Positions 1-7,563 of a stretch of DNA of 64,000 nt are shown in pieces. The position numbers were made by a program, and so were the translations under genes. The stretch's first letter is position 1. Each line of letters opens with the position of its first letter. The stretch comes from Candidatus Pelearchaeum maunauluense (lineage in GTDB: Archaea > Thermoproteota > Nitrososphaeria_A > Caldarchaeales > Caldarchaeaceae): assembly GCA_030059675.1 (NCBI GenBank), contig JANVYQ010000005.1:1-64000 (forward strand), in the 5' to 3' direction. Below the pieces are notes generated by a model that was not told the DNA's origin, did not search any database, and saw only the letters and a list, made by a program, of their open reading frames with translations.

Positions 1-1
1 C

Positions 2-340
2 CTACCACCAATAAAAGTGGAAAACATAGAAACATCATACTCCAAGCCTACAGGCGAGTTTAGGGTATTTCAGATAATAACGGGAGACCTAGCGCAGGAG
101 ATGGTGGAAGGCTTCTCAACAGGGGCTGCATACTTCGAGGTCATGTTCCAGAAACAAGACCAGCTTCTAGCCAAGCAGGACCAGATGCTCTCAAAACAGG
201 ATGAGATGCTCACTAAGCAGGACGGGACGCTCAACGAGATTCGCGGCATTCGCCAGGACTTGCGCAGCTTGCTTGATGAGCGGCTCGCGCGTATTGAGCG
301 GGATATTGCCGAGATTAAGGCCCGTATTGGGCTTTCTTAG
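2..340 (+). CDS. Acylphosphatase-like domain with coiled-coil tail (5' end cut by window)
   Basis: The frame is open to the left edge of the window, so the gene is partial. The first visible residues (PPIKVENIETSY..PTGEFRVFQI) look like the last strands of an acylphosphatase fold, in which a PTGEF-type turn precedes the final beta strand. Instead of ending there, the protein runs into a short linker and then a heptad-like segment with repeated KQDQ(L/M)L units, followed by a charged helix (RIERDIAEIKARI). The tail is probably an oligomerising coiled coil. The track start (GTG at 17) is likely internal. The catalytic Arg/Asn of acylphosphatase would lie outside the window, so activity cannot be judged. 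The family call rests on a short stretch and is tentative; the coiled coil is clear. Confidence 0.5.
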   Translation, partial: LPPIKVENIETSYSKPTGEFRVFQIITGDLAQEMVEGFSTGAAYFEVMFQKQDQLLAKQDQMLSKQDEMLTKQDGTLNEIRGIRQDLRSLLDERLARIERDIAEIKARIGLS

Positions 341-381
341 CCTAAGGTTAATAGCCATCGTTTCTAGCTGGTTGTTGGGAT

Positions 382-1539
382 ATGCCCACCAACCTTCCAG
401 CAGAAGCTCAGAAGAAGCTGGCCGAGTACCAAGCCGCGCGGAGGGTTGAGGACAAGATACGGGTGCTTGAAGAGGCTCTCTCGCTAATACCAGACCATAA
501 GGGAACTGAGAAGATGCGCCGCCAGCTTAAGAGTACGCTGGCCAAGCTGCGGCGCGAGTTGGAGGAGCAGCGGAGCGCTAGGGTGACTAGGCAGGAGACG
601 TTCTACGTTAGGGAGGAGGGTGCGGCGCAGGTTGCTTTGCTTGGTGTTGCTAATTGCGGGAAGTCAAGCCTCTTGGCGGCTCTTACCAACGCTAAGCCGC
701 AGATAGCGCCCTACCAGCTCGCGACGACGAAGCCGACGCCTGGCATGATGCTGTATGAGGGTGTTGAGATACAGCTTGTCGAGCTTCCAGCTATACTGAC
801 GGAGGAGCTTGAAGAAACGGCATTCACAAGCAGGAGTATAGCGCTTGCAAGAAATTCCGACCTCATAGCGATAATGCTGGATGGATCTCGCGAGCCGTTA
901 ACGCAGTTTAACATGATAGTTGATTTGTTGGAGAGTTCTGGAATATCGTTGAAGAGGAAGAAGGCTGAGATAGTTATTGAGAAGAAGGATAGTGGTGGGA
1001 TAAGGCTGGTCGTCTTGGGGAACTTCAATGGAACGCAGCAGGAGGTTAAGGGGCTCCTTCAAGGGATGGGAATTAGGCACGCGGTTGTGAAGATTTACGG
1101 CGACGCTGACCTTGATGATGTTGAGGAGCAGGTTCTCCGCGAGGCTGTGTATAAGAAGAGCATCGTAGTATTGGGGAAGGCGGACTTGGCGTCGGATAGC
1201 TATGCGAAGAGGTTAAGAGAGCGTCTGGAGGAGTTCCAGCTCCCGCTTGTGGTGTTTTCCGCGCTCAATGGAGCTGGGTGTGAAGAGTTTAAGCAAGAAG
1301 TCTTCAGGTCTCTTGACATAATACGAGTCTATACGCAGAAGGACGGTGTTCCGAGCCAGAAGCCGATTATAGTCCCGCGCGGGACTACGATAATAGAGCT
1401 CGCCGAGACGATACACCGCGACTTTGCGCGCAACTTAAGGTATGCCCGCGTATGGGGTAGGTCTGTGAAGATTCAAGGCCAGCAGGTAGGCCCTAACCAC
1501 AGGCTGGAGGATAACGACCTAGTGGAGCTTTATGTATAG
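382..1539 (+). CDS. TGS-domain GTP-binding protein (OBG/DRG-like)
   Basis: A 385-residue protein with an N-terminal helical, coiled-coil-like region (1-75), a GTPase domain (about 85-310) and a C-terminal TGS domain (PIIVPRGTTIIELAETIH.. to the ..DNDLVELYV end). The P-loop GVANCGKSS is intact. The G3 motif, normally DxPG, reads ELPAI, and the NKxD position reads GKAD, so nucleotide binding may be altered. Architecture and order match archaeal DRG-type GTPases, which are linked to ribosomes and translation. The ATG at 382 follows a GGGAT stretch. The gene's end overlaps the convergent ABC permease by 10 bp. Confidence 0.85.
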   Translation: MPTNLPAEAQKKLAEYQAARRVEDKIRVLEEALSLIPDHKGTEKMRRQLKSTLAKLRRELEEQRSARVTRQETFYVREEGAAQVALLGVANCGKSSLLAALTNAKPQIAPYQLATTKPTPGMMLYEGVEIQLVELPAILTEELEETAFTSRSIALARNSDLIAIMLDGSREPLTQFNMIVDLLESSGISLKRKKAEIVIEKKDSGGIRLVVLGNFNGTQQEVKGLLQGMGIRHAVVKIYGDADLDDVEEQVLREAVYKKSIVVLGKADLASDSYAKRLRERLEEFQLPLVVFSALNGAGCEEFKQEVFRSLDIIRVYTQKDGVPSQKPIIVPRGTTIIELAETIHRDFARNLRYARVWGRSVKIQGQQVGPNHRLEDNDLVELYV

Positions 1540-2825
1540 GGCTCTTTAGCCGCTTTACCCAGTCTTATCTTCATCGTAACTAGCCTTTCGCCGCTGAAGA
1601 GCCATGCCGCCACGCCTAGGATGAGGATGACGAATAGAGCCATCGCCGCGAGTGATGTTGCTACGAGGGCTAAATCTCCAGAAAGCGCGGCGCGGAGTGC
1701 CTGGAGCATATGGGTAAACGGATCCGCCATCAGCGCTAGCTGAGCTGTGGGAGGCAGCGTCTCCAGGTCTGTGAAGAGGAGTATGAGGAATGGAAAGAAT
1801 ATCAAAGGACCTGTGAAGAGTCCTGAGAGCTGCTGTCCGCCTCTCACGTCTCCCGCGAGTGTTCCAGCCAATATTCCCAGTCCGAGGGTTAATAGTAGGG
1901 CGAGTAGGAGTATGGCGCCTATTATGAGAACTGTGGATGGTGTTATGTTTATCAAACCCACTATGCTGGGTGCTTGCGCGTCCATAGCTGCGCCTGCCTC
2001 AATATTCATGAACGTCCCCAAGTATATGCTGAAGCCTATCGTGAAGGCTGCGGCGCCTATGGCTGCTATTATTACGGAGCCGACAAGCTTTGATGCAAGA
2101 ATCTTCATCCTAGACATGGGGAGCGTGAGAAGTATCTCAAGCGTCTTGGCCTCTTTTTCCAGCCCCACACTCGTCGCAGCTACCGTTCCAGCGGTTATGG
2201 TAACTAGCAAAACCACCATAGGAACCCCGAACATTATGCTGAAGAATACCTGGCTCAGAAGCTCTGGCGAGCCCTCAAAGATAGAGCCCCTGATTACTAT
2301 CGTGCTGCGGGCTTCCAGCGGGGTCCTCAAAAACTCATAATTAATGCCCTGCTTCTGCGCCAGCTCTTTACCCAGGGTCTCGCCAACCAGGTTTAGAAGC
2401 CTGTTTAGCGTGGATGTCTGGCGTAGCCTGCTTATTGATATTTCATCTGTCTCGGCGTATAGCTTAACCTCCCCCTTCTTCCCAGCAGCTATTGCCTCGC
2501 TAAATCCCCTAGGAACTAGGAGAGCGGTATCAGCTTCGTACTGGCTCATTAGCGATAGAGGCTCGCCGACCGCGTTGATAATCCTAAGCCGCAGCCCATA
2601 ACTTGTGAGAAGCTCCTGTAGAAGCTTGGAGAACTCTCCGCCATCTTCATCTATGTATAGTATGGACATCTCCTGCATGGTCTGCGTGGCGGCTGACATG
2701 CCAATGTTTGCCGAGAAGCTAAGCATGGGAAACAATAAGAGGGGCATGACGATTATTCCTATCAGAATTGTCCGCTCCATCAAAAGTTCCTTCAGCTCTT
2801 TATAGACGAGCGCGGCGAAGCTCAT
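1530..2825 (-). CDS. ABC-2 type transporter permease (NatB/CcmB-like exporter)
   Basis: A 431-residue membrane protein with the ABC-2 layout: one N-terminal helix (about 18-38, ILIGIIVMPLLLFPML), a large extracytoplasmic region with alpha/beta character (about 40-190), then five hydrophobic helices (about 190-215, 238-262, 290-318, 340-360, 395-420). This resembles NatB/YhaP-type permeases of sodium- or drug-efflux ABC systems. Its start overlaps the stop of the upstream ATPase gene by 4 nt (ATGA-type), so the two are translationally coupled and form one exporter. The exported substrate cannot be told from sequence. Confidence 0.85.
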   Translation of the reverse strand: MSFAALVYKELKELLMERTILIGIIVMPLLLFPMLSFSANIGMSAATQTMQEMSILYIDEDGGEFSKLLQELLTSYGLRLRIINAVGEPLSLMSQYEADTALLVPRGFSEAIAAGKKGEVKLYAETDEISISRLRQTSTLNRLLNLVGETLGKELAQKQGINYEFLRTPLEARSTIVIRGSIFEGSPELLSQVFFSIMFGVPMVVLLVTITAGTVAATSVGLEKEAKTLEILLTLPMSRMKILASKLVGSVIIAAIGAAAFTIGFSIYLGTFMNIEAGAAMDAQAPSIVGLINITPSTVLIIGAILLLALLLTLGLGILAGTLAGDVRGGQQLSGLFTGPLIFFPFLILLFTDLETLPPTAQLALMADPFTHMLQALRAALSGDLALVATSLAAMALFVILILGVAAWLFSGERLVTMKIRLGKAAKEPYT

Positions 2826-3547
2826 GCGTCCTCCCTTATCTTTAGGAAGAGCTCCTCAAGATTCTGGACATTATGCCGCTTAAGCAGGTCTTCGGGGTTG
2901 CCCTCTGCTATTATGGTGCCTCTATGTATGAAAGCTACACGCGAGCATAGATACGCTACCTCAAGCATGTTGTGGCTTGATATGAGGAATGTTATTCCAC
3001 GTTTCTCCGCGTAGTGTTTGATTATGTCTCTCACATAGACGGCATGCTCAACGTCAAGCCCTGATGTAGGCTCGTCTAGAATAGCCAGCCTAGGCCGGGT
3101 CATGAGGGCGCGTGCTATAAGTATGCGGCGGCGCATACCCTTACTATACGCTCCCATCCTCATGCTTATGCTATCGCCCAGCCCGCTTATCGCTACAGCT
3201 TCATCAACCATAGCGCTATCACCGCCGTATATCCTGGCGGTAAGCTTGAGAAAGTCTAAGCCAGACAGGTTCTTGTATACGCCAGCCTCCTCTGGGAGGT
3301 ATGAGATTAAGCGCCTAACCTCGCTGGCTTCTCTCACAACGTCGCGGCCGAATATACGCGCCTCGCCGCCGCTGGGCTTTATTATCGTGGCCAAAATCCT
3401 GAAACACGTGGTCTTACCAGCGCCGTTGGGGCCGATAAGCCCGAAGACCTCGCCAGGCCGTACTGCGAAGCTTAAGCCCCTCAAAACCTGCCTACTACCA
3501 AAGTAGCGCGTAAGATTAGCTACTTCAACAGCTTTCCCGTTTGTCAT
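2822..3547 (-). CDS. ABC transporter ATP-binding protein (exporter)
   Basis: A 241-residue ABC ATPase. Walker A is GPNGAGKTT (about 38-46), the signature region is YSKGMRRRILIARAL instead of LSGGQ, Walker B is LAILDEPTSGLD, and the H-loop is ISSHNM. The SKGM-type signature is typical of ATPases paired with ABC-2 permeases (NatA, CcmA and antibiotic exporters), which agrees with the permease gene that follows with a 4-nt overlap. It starts the two-gene operon. The region upstream (3548-3621) separates it from the nucleotidyltransferase gene on the same strand. Confidence 0.9.
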   Translation of the reverse strand: MTNGKAVEVANLTRYFGSRQVLRGLSFAVRPGEVFGLIGPNGAGKTTCFRILATIIKPSGGEARIFGRDVVREASEVRRLISYLPEEAGVYKNLSGLDFLKLTARIYGGDSAMVDEAVAISGLGDSISMRMGAYSKGMRRRILIARALMTRPRLAILDEPTSGLDVEHAVYVRDIIKHYAEKRGITFLISSHNMLEVAYLCSRVAFIHRGTIIAEGNPEDLLKRHNVQNLEELFLKIREDA

Positions 3548-3621
3548 GGATTAAAGCACCAGTCCTCCGGGCTCCACATGGATAGGCGAGGACGGCAATA
3601 TAAGCCTCAAAATCCATATTA

Positions 3622-3963
3622 TCACCAGTCGGAAATCTCTATCCAGTATTTTGAGGCGTCGCTTATAACAACGCTGCTATTCTTCTTCTCCTCAAGCTCT
3701 TCAGGGGTTAGTGGTATAGCCTCTATCGCTGGAGATATGCGCAGACTCCACGCTGCGCGGTAGACATGTTCAAGCCTATCCATGAAGCGCATACCCTTAA
3801 AATCAGGAGATACGATAACCAAATCAACATCACTCACGTATAGCCAGCTACCCTTGGCATAGCTGCCGAAGAGATAAGCCTTCTCTATCCTGAACCTCCT
3901 AGACAGCTCCCTAAGTAGCTGTTTTGCGGCGCTAACCGCCCTCTCTGGAACCTCTCTCCGCAT
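3622..3963 (-). CDS. MNT-type nucleotidyltransferase (pair with HEPN)
   Basis: A 113-residue minimal nucleotidyltransferase of the pol-beta superfamily. The hallmark GSYAKGSWLYVSDVDLVIVS contains the GSxAxG motif and the DxD metal-binding pair (DVD). Such small MNT proteins are usually encoded next to a HEPN protein and can act as antitoxins that AMPylate the HEPN toxin; other pairs have unknown roles. Here the HEPN gene lies directly upstream on the same strand and overlaps by 32 nt. Assignment to the MNT family is firm; a toxin-antitoxin role is inference from the pairing. Confidence 0.85.
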   Translation of the reverse strand: MRREVPERAVSAAKQLLRELSRRFRIEKAYLFGSYAKGSWLYVSDVDLVIVSPDFKGMRFMDRLEHVYRAAWSLRISPAIEAIPLTPEELEEKKNSSVVISDASKYWIEISDW

Positions 3964-4336
3964 ACTCCATAATCCTCCTAGCTAGTGATAATGCTCTCTC
4001 TGCTTCTATCCTATCCACCGACTCGCTGGGAAGACCATTCGCCGCATCTGGATAACGGGTAACCGTGTAATACTTGTTCAGTATAAACAGCTCCTCCTCA
4101 ATATCTGAGGGAAGCCTGAATCCTGATTCTTTTAGGAGCTGGTATAGCTCGGTAACTGTGTTTATGTGGGGTGGGTTTTCACGCCTAACAACAAAGAATA
4201 GAGCCTTCAGTATCTTTTCTACTGCTTGTTGGGCGAAGAAGGCAGCGCGGAAATACCTACCCCTATTATACGCCTCCTCACAATCCAGCAAATCCTCTCT
4301 GGCCGACTCAAGCCAGAGGTCTGCCTCTCTCCGCAT
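3932..4336 (-). CDS. HEPN domain protein (pair with MNT)
   Basis: A 134-residue all-helical HEPN protein. It starts with the typical LWLESAREDLLDCEEAYNRG helix, followed by RAAFFAQQAVEKILKAL, a signature of the HEPN family. An RRENPPH segment supplies the Rx4H arrangement associated with RNase activity in active HEPN proteins. It is the first gene of a two-gene operon with the MNT nucleotidyltransferase, whose start lies inside this gene. The C terminus ends with SLARRIMEYAER, also common in the family. Its role as a toxin is inferred only from the pairing. Confidence 0.85.
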   Translation of the reverse strand: MRREADLWLESAREDLLDCEEAYNRGRYFRAAFFAQQAVEKILKALFFVVRRENPPHINTVTELYQLLKESGFRLPSDIEEELFILNKYYTVTRYPDAANGLPSESVDRIEAERALSLARRIMEYAERGSREGG

Positions 4337-4435
4337 CTCCTATTATACGATGCCCCCTTGTCTGGTTATTAATGCTCGCCAGAGCCGAGGCTAACTATAT
4401 TACAACCCGCGTGTAGCGTGTGGGGGAGGGCGGCG

Positions 4436-4732
4436 TTGCAGGTCATAGCTATTGGGAGCAAGACCTTCGTCGCTGGTTTTAGGCTGGCGGGGGCGCGGGG
4501 TATAGAGGTATCAACACCGCAGGAGGCCTTGCAACACATAAACAAGCTAGTCCAAGACCCTGAGGTGGGCTTAATCATAGTCTCCGAAGACCTCTCTGAG
4601 CAGTTTAGGCAACAGCTTAACGAGATCAGGGCTAAGAAGCCTGTTCCACTGATTTACGAGCTCCCACCACCGATAGCGAAGCCCAAGAGGATAGACTACC
4701 GAGCCATGCTCCGCGAGGTTCTCGGCGTCTAG
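4436..4732 (+). CDS. atpF: A-type ATP synthase subunit F
   Basis: A small protein of about 99 residues with the subunit F pattern QVIAIGSKTFVAGFRLAGARG at the N terminus, a middle part GLIIVSEDLSEQF, and PLIYELPPP near the C terminus. Subunit F sits in the central stalk of the archaeal A1Ao ATPase. The track begins at GTG 4418, but TTG at 4436 follows a GGAGGG Shine-Dalgarno 5 nt upstream and gives the N terminus expected for the family, so I chose it. Subunit E follows after about 40 bp. The other subunits of the complex are not in this window. Confidence 0.85.
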   Translation: MQVIAIGSKTFVAGFRLAGARGIEVSTPQEALQHINKLVQDPEVGLIIVSEDLSEQFRQQLNEIRAKKPVPLIYELPPPIAKPKRIDYRAMLREVLGV

Positions 4733-4774
4733 TATAAATGAGAGCTGTTAAAGCGTGTTAGGGAGGCGTCTGGG

Positions 4775-5374
4775 TTGTCGTCCTCTGCTCTTGAGAGGGT
4801 TGTCCGCGAGGTTGTCCAGGAAGCTCTTGCGGAGTTCAAACAGGGGCTGGAAGAAGCTGGGCGTCAGGCGCTTAAGATAGTTGAGGGCGTAGAGGAGGAA
4901 ACCCTACGCGAGGCCGAAGCCATGCTTGAGGCTGGGAAACGAGGCCGCGACACGCTGAGGCAGAGAATCCTAAGCCTAGCCGAGATAAACGCCCGCAATA
5001 AATCAATAGCCGTTCTTGAGGAGGCTGTTAATAACGTGTTGGAGAAGGCGCGGGAGAGGATAATGCAGCTAGACGAGAGGGAGCTGGAGGATGCTCTCAG
5101 GTTTCTACTGCGGGAGGCTGTAGACGCAATAGGTGCCGAGCGCGTGATTGTTGAGACGAACAGCGCTGGGCTTAGGGTTATTGAGAAGGTCGCCAGAGAG
5201 ATTGAAGCAGAGAAGAAGGTCTCGCTCTCAATAAGTAGGACACCAATAGAAGCGGTGGGAGTAAAGGCGCGGAGCGAGAAGGGAGACATAATCTATGACA
5301 ACACGATAGACGCGAGGCTTGAGCGCATGAGGCCACTACTCAGGAAAGAGGTTGCAAAACTCTTCACAAGCTAG
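4775..5374 (+). CDS. atpE: A-type ATP synthase subunit E
   Basis: A 199-residue protein with a long N-terminal helix (about 1-100, rich in Glu, Arg and Ala) and a C-terminal alpha/beta domain with IGAERVIVETNS and DNTIDARLERMRPLLRKEVAKLF, which is the typical ending of archaeal/vacuolar ATPase subunit E. This subunit forms the peripheral stalk with subunit H. It starts at TTG 4775 with a GGGAGG motif about 8 nt upstream. It directly follows subunit F, so the two are probably co-transcribed. The gene order F-E without C between is unlike the usual archaeal H-I-K-E-C-F-A-B-D operon. Confidence 0.85.
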   Translation: MSSSALERVVREVVQEALAEFKQGLEEAGRQALKIVEGVEEETLREAEAMLEAGKRGRDTLRQRILSLAEINARNKSIAVLEEAVNNVLEKARERIMQLDERELEDALRFLLREAVDAIGAERVIVETNSAGLRVIEKVAREIEAEKKVSLSISRTPIEAVGVKARSEKGDIIYDNTIDARLERMRPLLRKEVAKLFTS

Positions 5375-5444
5375 GCAAATATTTCCAACATACAAATTTG
5401 GTAGTTAAGGAAAATCTTGGTTTTCAGAGCTGGGCTTGATGAAA

Positions 5445-5452
5445 TTTATATT
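5445..5452 (+). promoter_or_regulatory. TATA box of surE
   Basis: TTTATATT lies in an AT-rich stretch about 30-35 bp before the TTG start of surE, the spacing expected for an archaeal promoter giving a nearly leaderless mRNA. Confidence 0.5.
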
Positions 5453-5483
5453 AAATTATTAGGGTATTAACAGTTAGCGCGCC

Positions 5484-6335
5484 TTGACTACAATCCTCTT
5501 AACCAACGATGATGGTGTTAGGAGGCTTGGTTTATGGGCTCTTCACGACGCTATTGAGGAGCTGGGTGATGTTGTCGTCGTAGCCCCTGAGTCGGCGATG
5601 AGCGCTACTGGCATGAGCCTCACATTCCACAAGGCTCTTAGGATAAAGAAGGTCGTGATAGACGGGCGCGGTGCTTTCGCGGTCTCTGGAACACCAGCAG
5701 ACTGCGTATCGCTGGGGATACATAAAATCCTAGCGGGGAAGCGTCCTGATTTGGTAGTCTCAGGGATAAACGAGGGAGACAACACAACAGCCCAAGCAAT
5801 ATACGCCAGCGGCACGGTAGCAGCGGCAATACACGCGGCTATACTAAAGATACCCGCGGCAGCGTTCTCCCTAACGCTACCTGAGAACGAGAAAACAACA
5901 CGCGAGGAGCTTAGGTATAGGATGAGAGAGGCGGCGCATCTATGTAAAGAGATTATCGCCTGGATTCTTGACGAGGGACTGCCAGAAGGGGCTGATTATC
6001 TAAATGTTAATTTTCCATACACAGTTACACGTGATACTCCTGTTAAGATAACTCGGTTAGGCAGTTTCCGTTATGAGGATTATGTTATTGAGCGCCGCGA
6101 CCCGCGGGGCAGGCCTTACTACTGGCAGTGGGGAAAGCAGAGGCCGTTGGAGGGCTTCCAGCCAGGCACAGATGCTTACACGGTCTTCGTGGAGAAGCAG
6201 GTATCGGTGTCGCCTCTCAGGGTTGACGCATCAGCCGACGTAGATACCGAATCCTTCAGCCCCTTACTGCGGCGTATAAGGGGAGAAAAGACTAGCCACC
6301 AGACAAGAAAATCCGCTGGATACGATATTCCCTAA
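5484..6335 (+). CDS. surE: 5'-nucleotidase SurE
   Basis: A 283-residue SurE-family phosphatase, which removes phosphate from nucleoside 5'- and 3'-monophosphates using a divalent metal. The N-terminal TTILLTNDDG contains the metal-binding Asp pair, followed by VVVAPESAMSATGMSLT with the conserved Ser, and VSGINEGDNT with the conserved Asn, all in the order of the family. The core ends near residue 250; the last 25-30 residues (RRIRGEKTSHQTRKSAGYDIP) are a basic tail with no clear role. It starts at TTG 5484, just after the predicted transcription start. It is monocistronic as far as can be seen. Confidence 0.92.
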   Translation: MTTILLTNDDGVRRLGLWALHDAIEELGDVVVVAPESAMSATGMSLTFHKALRIKKVVIDGRGAFAVSGTPADCVSLGIHKILAGKRPDLVVSGINEGDNTTAQAIYASGTVAAAIHAAILKIPAAAFSLTLPENEKTTREELRYRMREAAHLCKEIIAWILDEGLPEGADYLNVNFPYTVTRDTPVKITRLGSFRYEDYVIERRDPRGRPYYWQWGKQRPLEGFQPGTDAYTVFVEKQVSVSPLRVDASADVDTESFSPLLRRIRGEKTSHQTRKSAGYDIP

Positions 6336-6455
6336 GTCATTTTTCGCCAAATAGCTAAACTTTTAATCGGGTTTCTGCTGCTTCATCAACAGTTTGGTGG
6401 CTCGCTGTGCCGCTCACACGCTGCTCAAAATCCCAGCACTATAACACCTCGGTAG

Positions 6456-6986
6456 ATGCGGGTGTTCAAGATTATGGGTCTAGGGCTTAAGGAGAGGATT
6501 GAATTGATGAGACAGGGAATAATCCACCGTTACATAATTCCGAGCCTTGAGATGCGGGGCTTCATAGTCGCTGACTGGAAACGCCCAATCTCCCTTGAGG
6601 ACATGATACTCCGAGACGAGGGATGGATACCGCAATACACTCCCTACACAACTTGGGAGACATACAAACGCGACGCCCCACTCTACCTCTACTTCAACAC
6701 CTTCTATGGAGATGTTTATGAGAGGGCATACCGCCACTGCTTCGTTGAATACATCATAAACCTACACAACTACCCACTACCGCCAAAGCTATTGGGGATA
6801 TTCACACGCCTAAACGTGGAGAACGGCTACTACTGGAAACACCGCGTAGCGATAGACCTCACATACCCAGAAAACGCTGTAACCGAGATAGACAGCAAAT
6901 ACGATGAACTAACCCTCCTCCTCTCGCGTGAGGGTATAGCAGAAGCTGGTGAGTCCGAAAGCGAAGAGAATGAGGAGGAGAAATAG
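6456..6986 (+). CDS. Hypothetical protein, aromatic-rich with acidic tail
   Basis: A 176-residue protein that I do not recognise. It is rich in Tyr, Trp and aromatic pairs (for example IPQYTPYTTWETYKRDAPLYLY), has no obvious signal peptide or membrane segment, and ends with an acidic low-complexity tail (AGESESEENEEEK). The codon use looks like its neighbours and no other frame is as long, so it is probably a real gene. A second ATG at 6474 could be the true start (MGLGLKERIEL). It lies between surE and a convergent Lrp-family gene with 2 bp between stops. Confidence 0.6.
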   Translation: MRVFKIMGLGLKERIELMRQGIIHRYIIPSLEMRGFIVADWKRPISLEDMILRDEGWIPQYTPYTTWETYKRDAPLYLYFNTFYGDVYERAYRHCFVEYIINLHNYPLPPKLLGIFTRLNVENGYYWKHRVAIDLTYPENAVTEIDSKYDELTLLLSREGIAEAGESESEENEEEK

Positions 6987-6988
6987 TT

Positions 6989-7420
6989 CTAGGAGCCGCG
7001 TAGCTGTCTTAAAATCATAATAGTATTCGTGTCGCGTATTCCCTCTATATTCCTTATAGCCTCTATACATTTGTTCAACTCCTGCATGCTGGGGACGGAG
7101 ATTAGAGCAACAGCGTCATACTCGCCTGTTATCTCATAGACCGTCTCCACGCCAGCTATCTTTGTGAGGGCATCTGCAACCTTTGGTGTGGGGACTGAGG
7201 GGTCTACCGAGAGGAATGTAAAGGCTCTTACATGGTGGCCGCGCTCAACCTCTATTGTAAACGCCTTGATGACACCGCGCTCTATTAGGCTCTTCACGCG
7301 CCGCCTAATGGCGCCCTCAGATAGGTTGAGCTGACTGCCTATCTCAGTAAAGCTCTTCCTAGAATCCTTCTTAAGTATCTCAAGAATAGCATGGTCTAAC
7401 TCGTCAAGCTCCGCAGACAT
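6989..7420 (-). CDS. Lrp/AsnC family transcriptional regulator
   Basis: A 143-residue Lrp/AsnC protein: an N-terminal winged HTH (LDELDHAILEILKKDSRKSFTEIGSQLNLSEGAIRRRVKSLIERGVI) and a C-terminal RAM ligand-binding domain (about 65-140, ending with RDTNTIMILRQ). Such proteins bind amino acids and regulate amino acid metabolism. It is divergent from argG with about 140 bp between the starts, so autoregulation or control of argG is possible, but no operator could be pinned down. Confidence 0.9.
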   Translation of the reverse strand: MSAELDELDHAILEILKKDSRKSFTEIGSQLNLSEGAIRRRVKSLIERGVIKAFTIEVERGHHVRAFTFLSVDPSVPTPKVADALTKIAGVETVYEITGEYDAVALISVPSMQELNKCIEAIRNIEGIRDTNTIMILRQLRGS

Positions 7421-7501
7421 TCACACCAAACTAGCTATCACTACCTTATTTTCATTTTCAATCTATAACCTCCAGCCATCCATGGGGAGGCTCAAGAAAC
7501 C

Positions 7502-7509
7502 CTTATAAG
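7502..7509 (+). promoter_or_regulatory. TATA box of argG
   Basis: CTTATAAG about 62 bp before the argG start. A transcript starting near 7530 would carry a leader of about 34 nt containing the strong Shine-Dalgarno AAGGAGGT (7546-7553), so this gene, unlike many first genes here, seems to have a leader. Confidence 0.5.
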
Positions 7510-7563
7510 AACACTCAAGAAGTTCAACTAGCGATAACATAACTCAAGGAGGTTAAGAATCTT

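Noticed and set aside
1747-2805. Plus-strand ORFs opposite the ABC-2 permease
   Set aside because: Antisense shadows of a clear membrane protein; composition is that of reversed hydrophobic codons.
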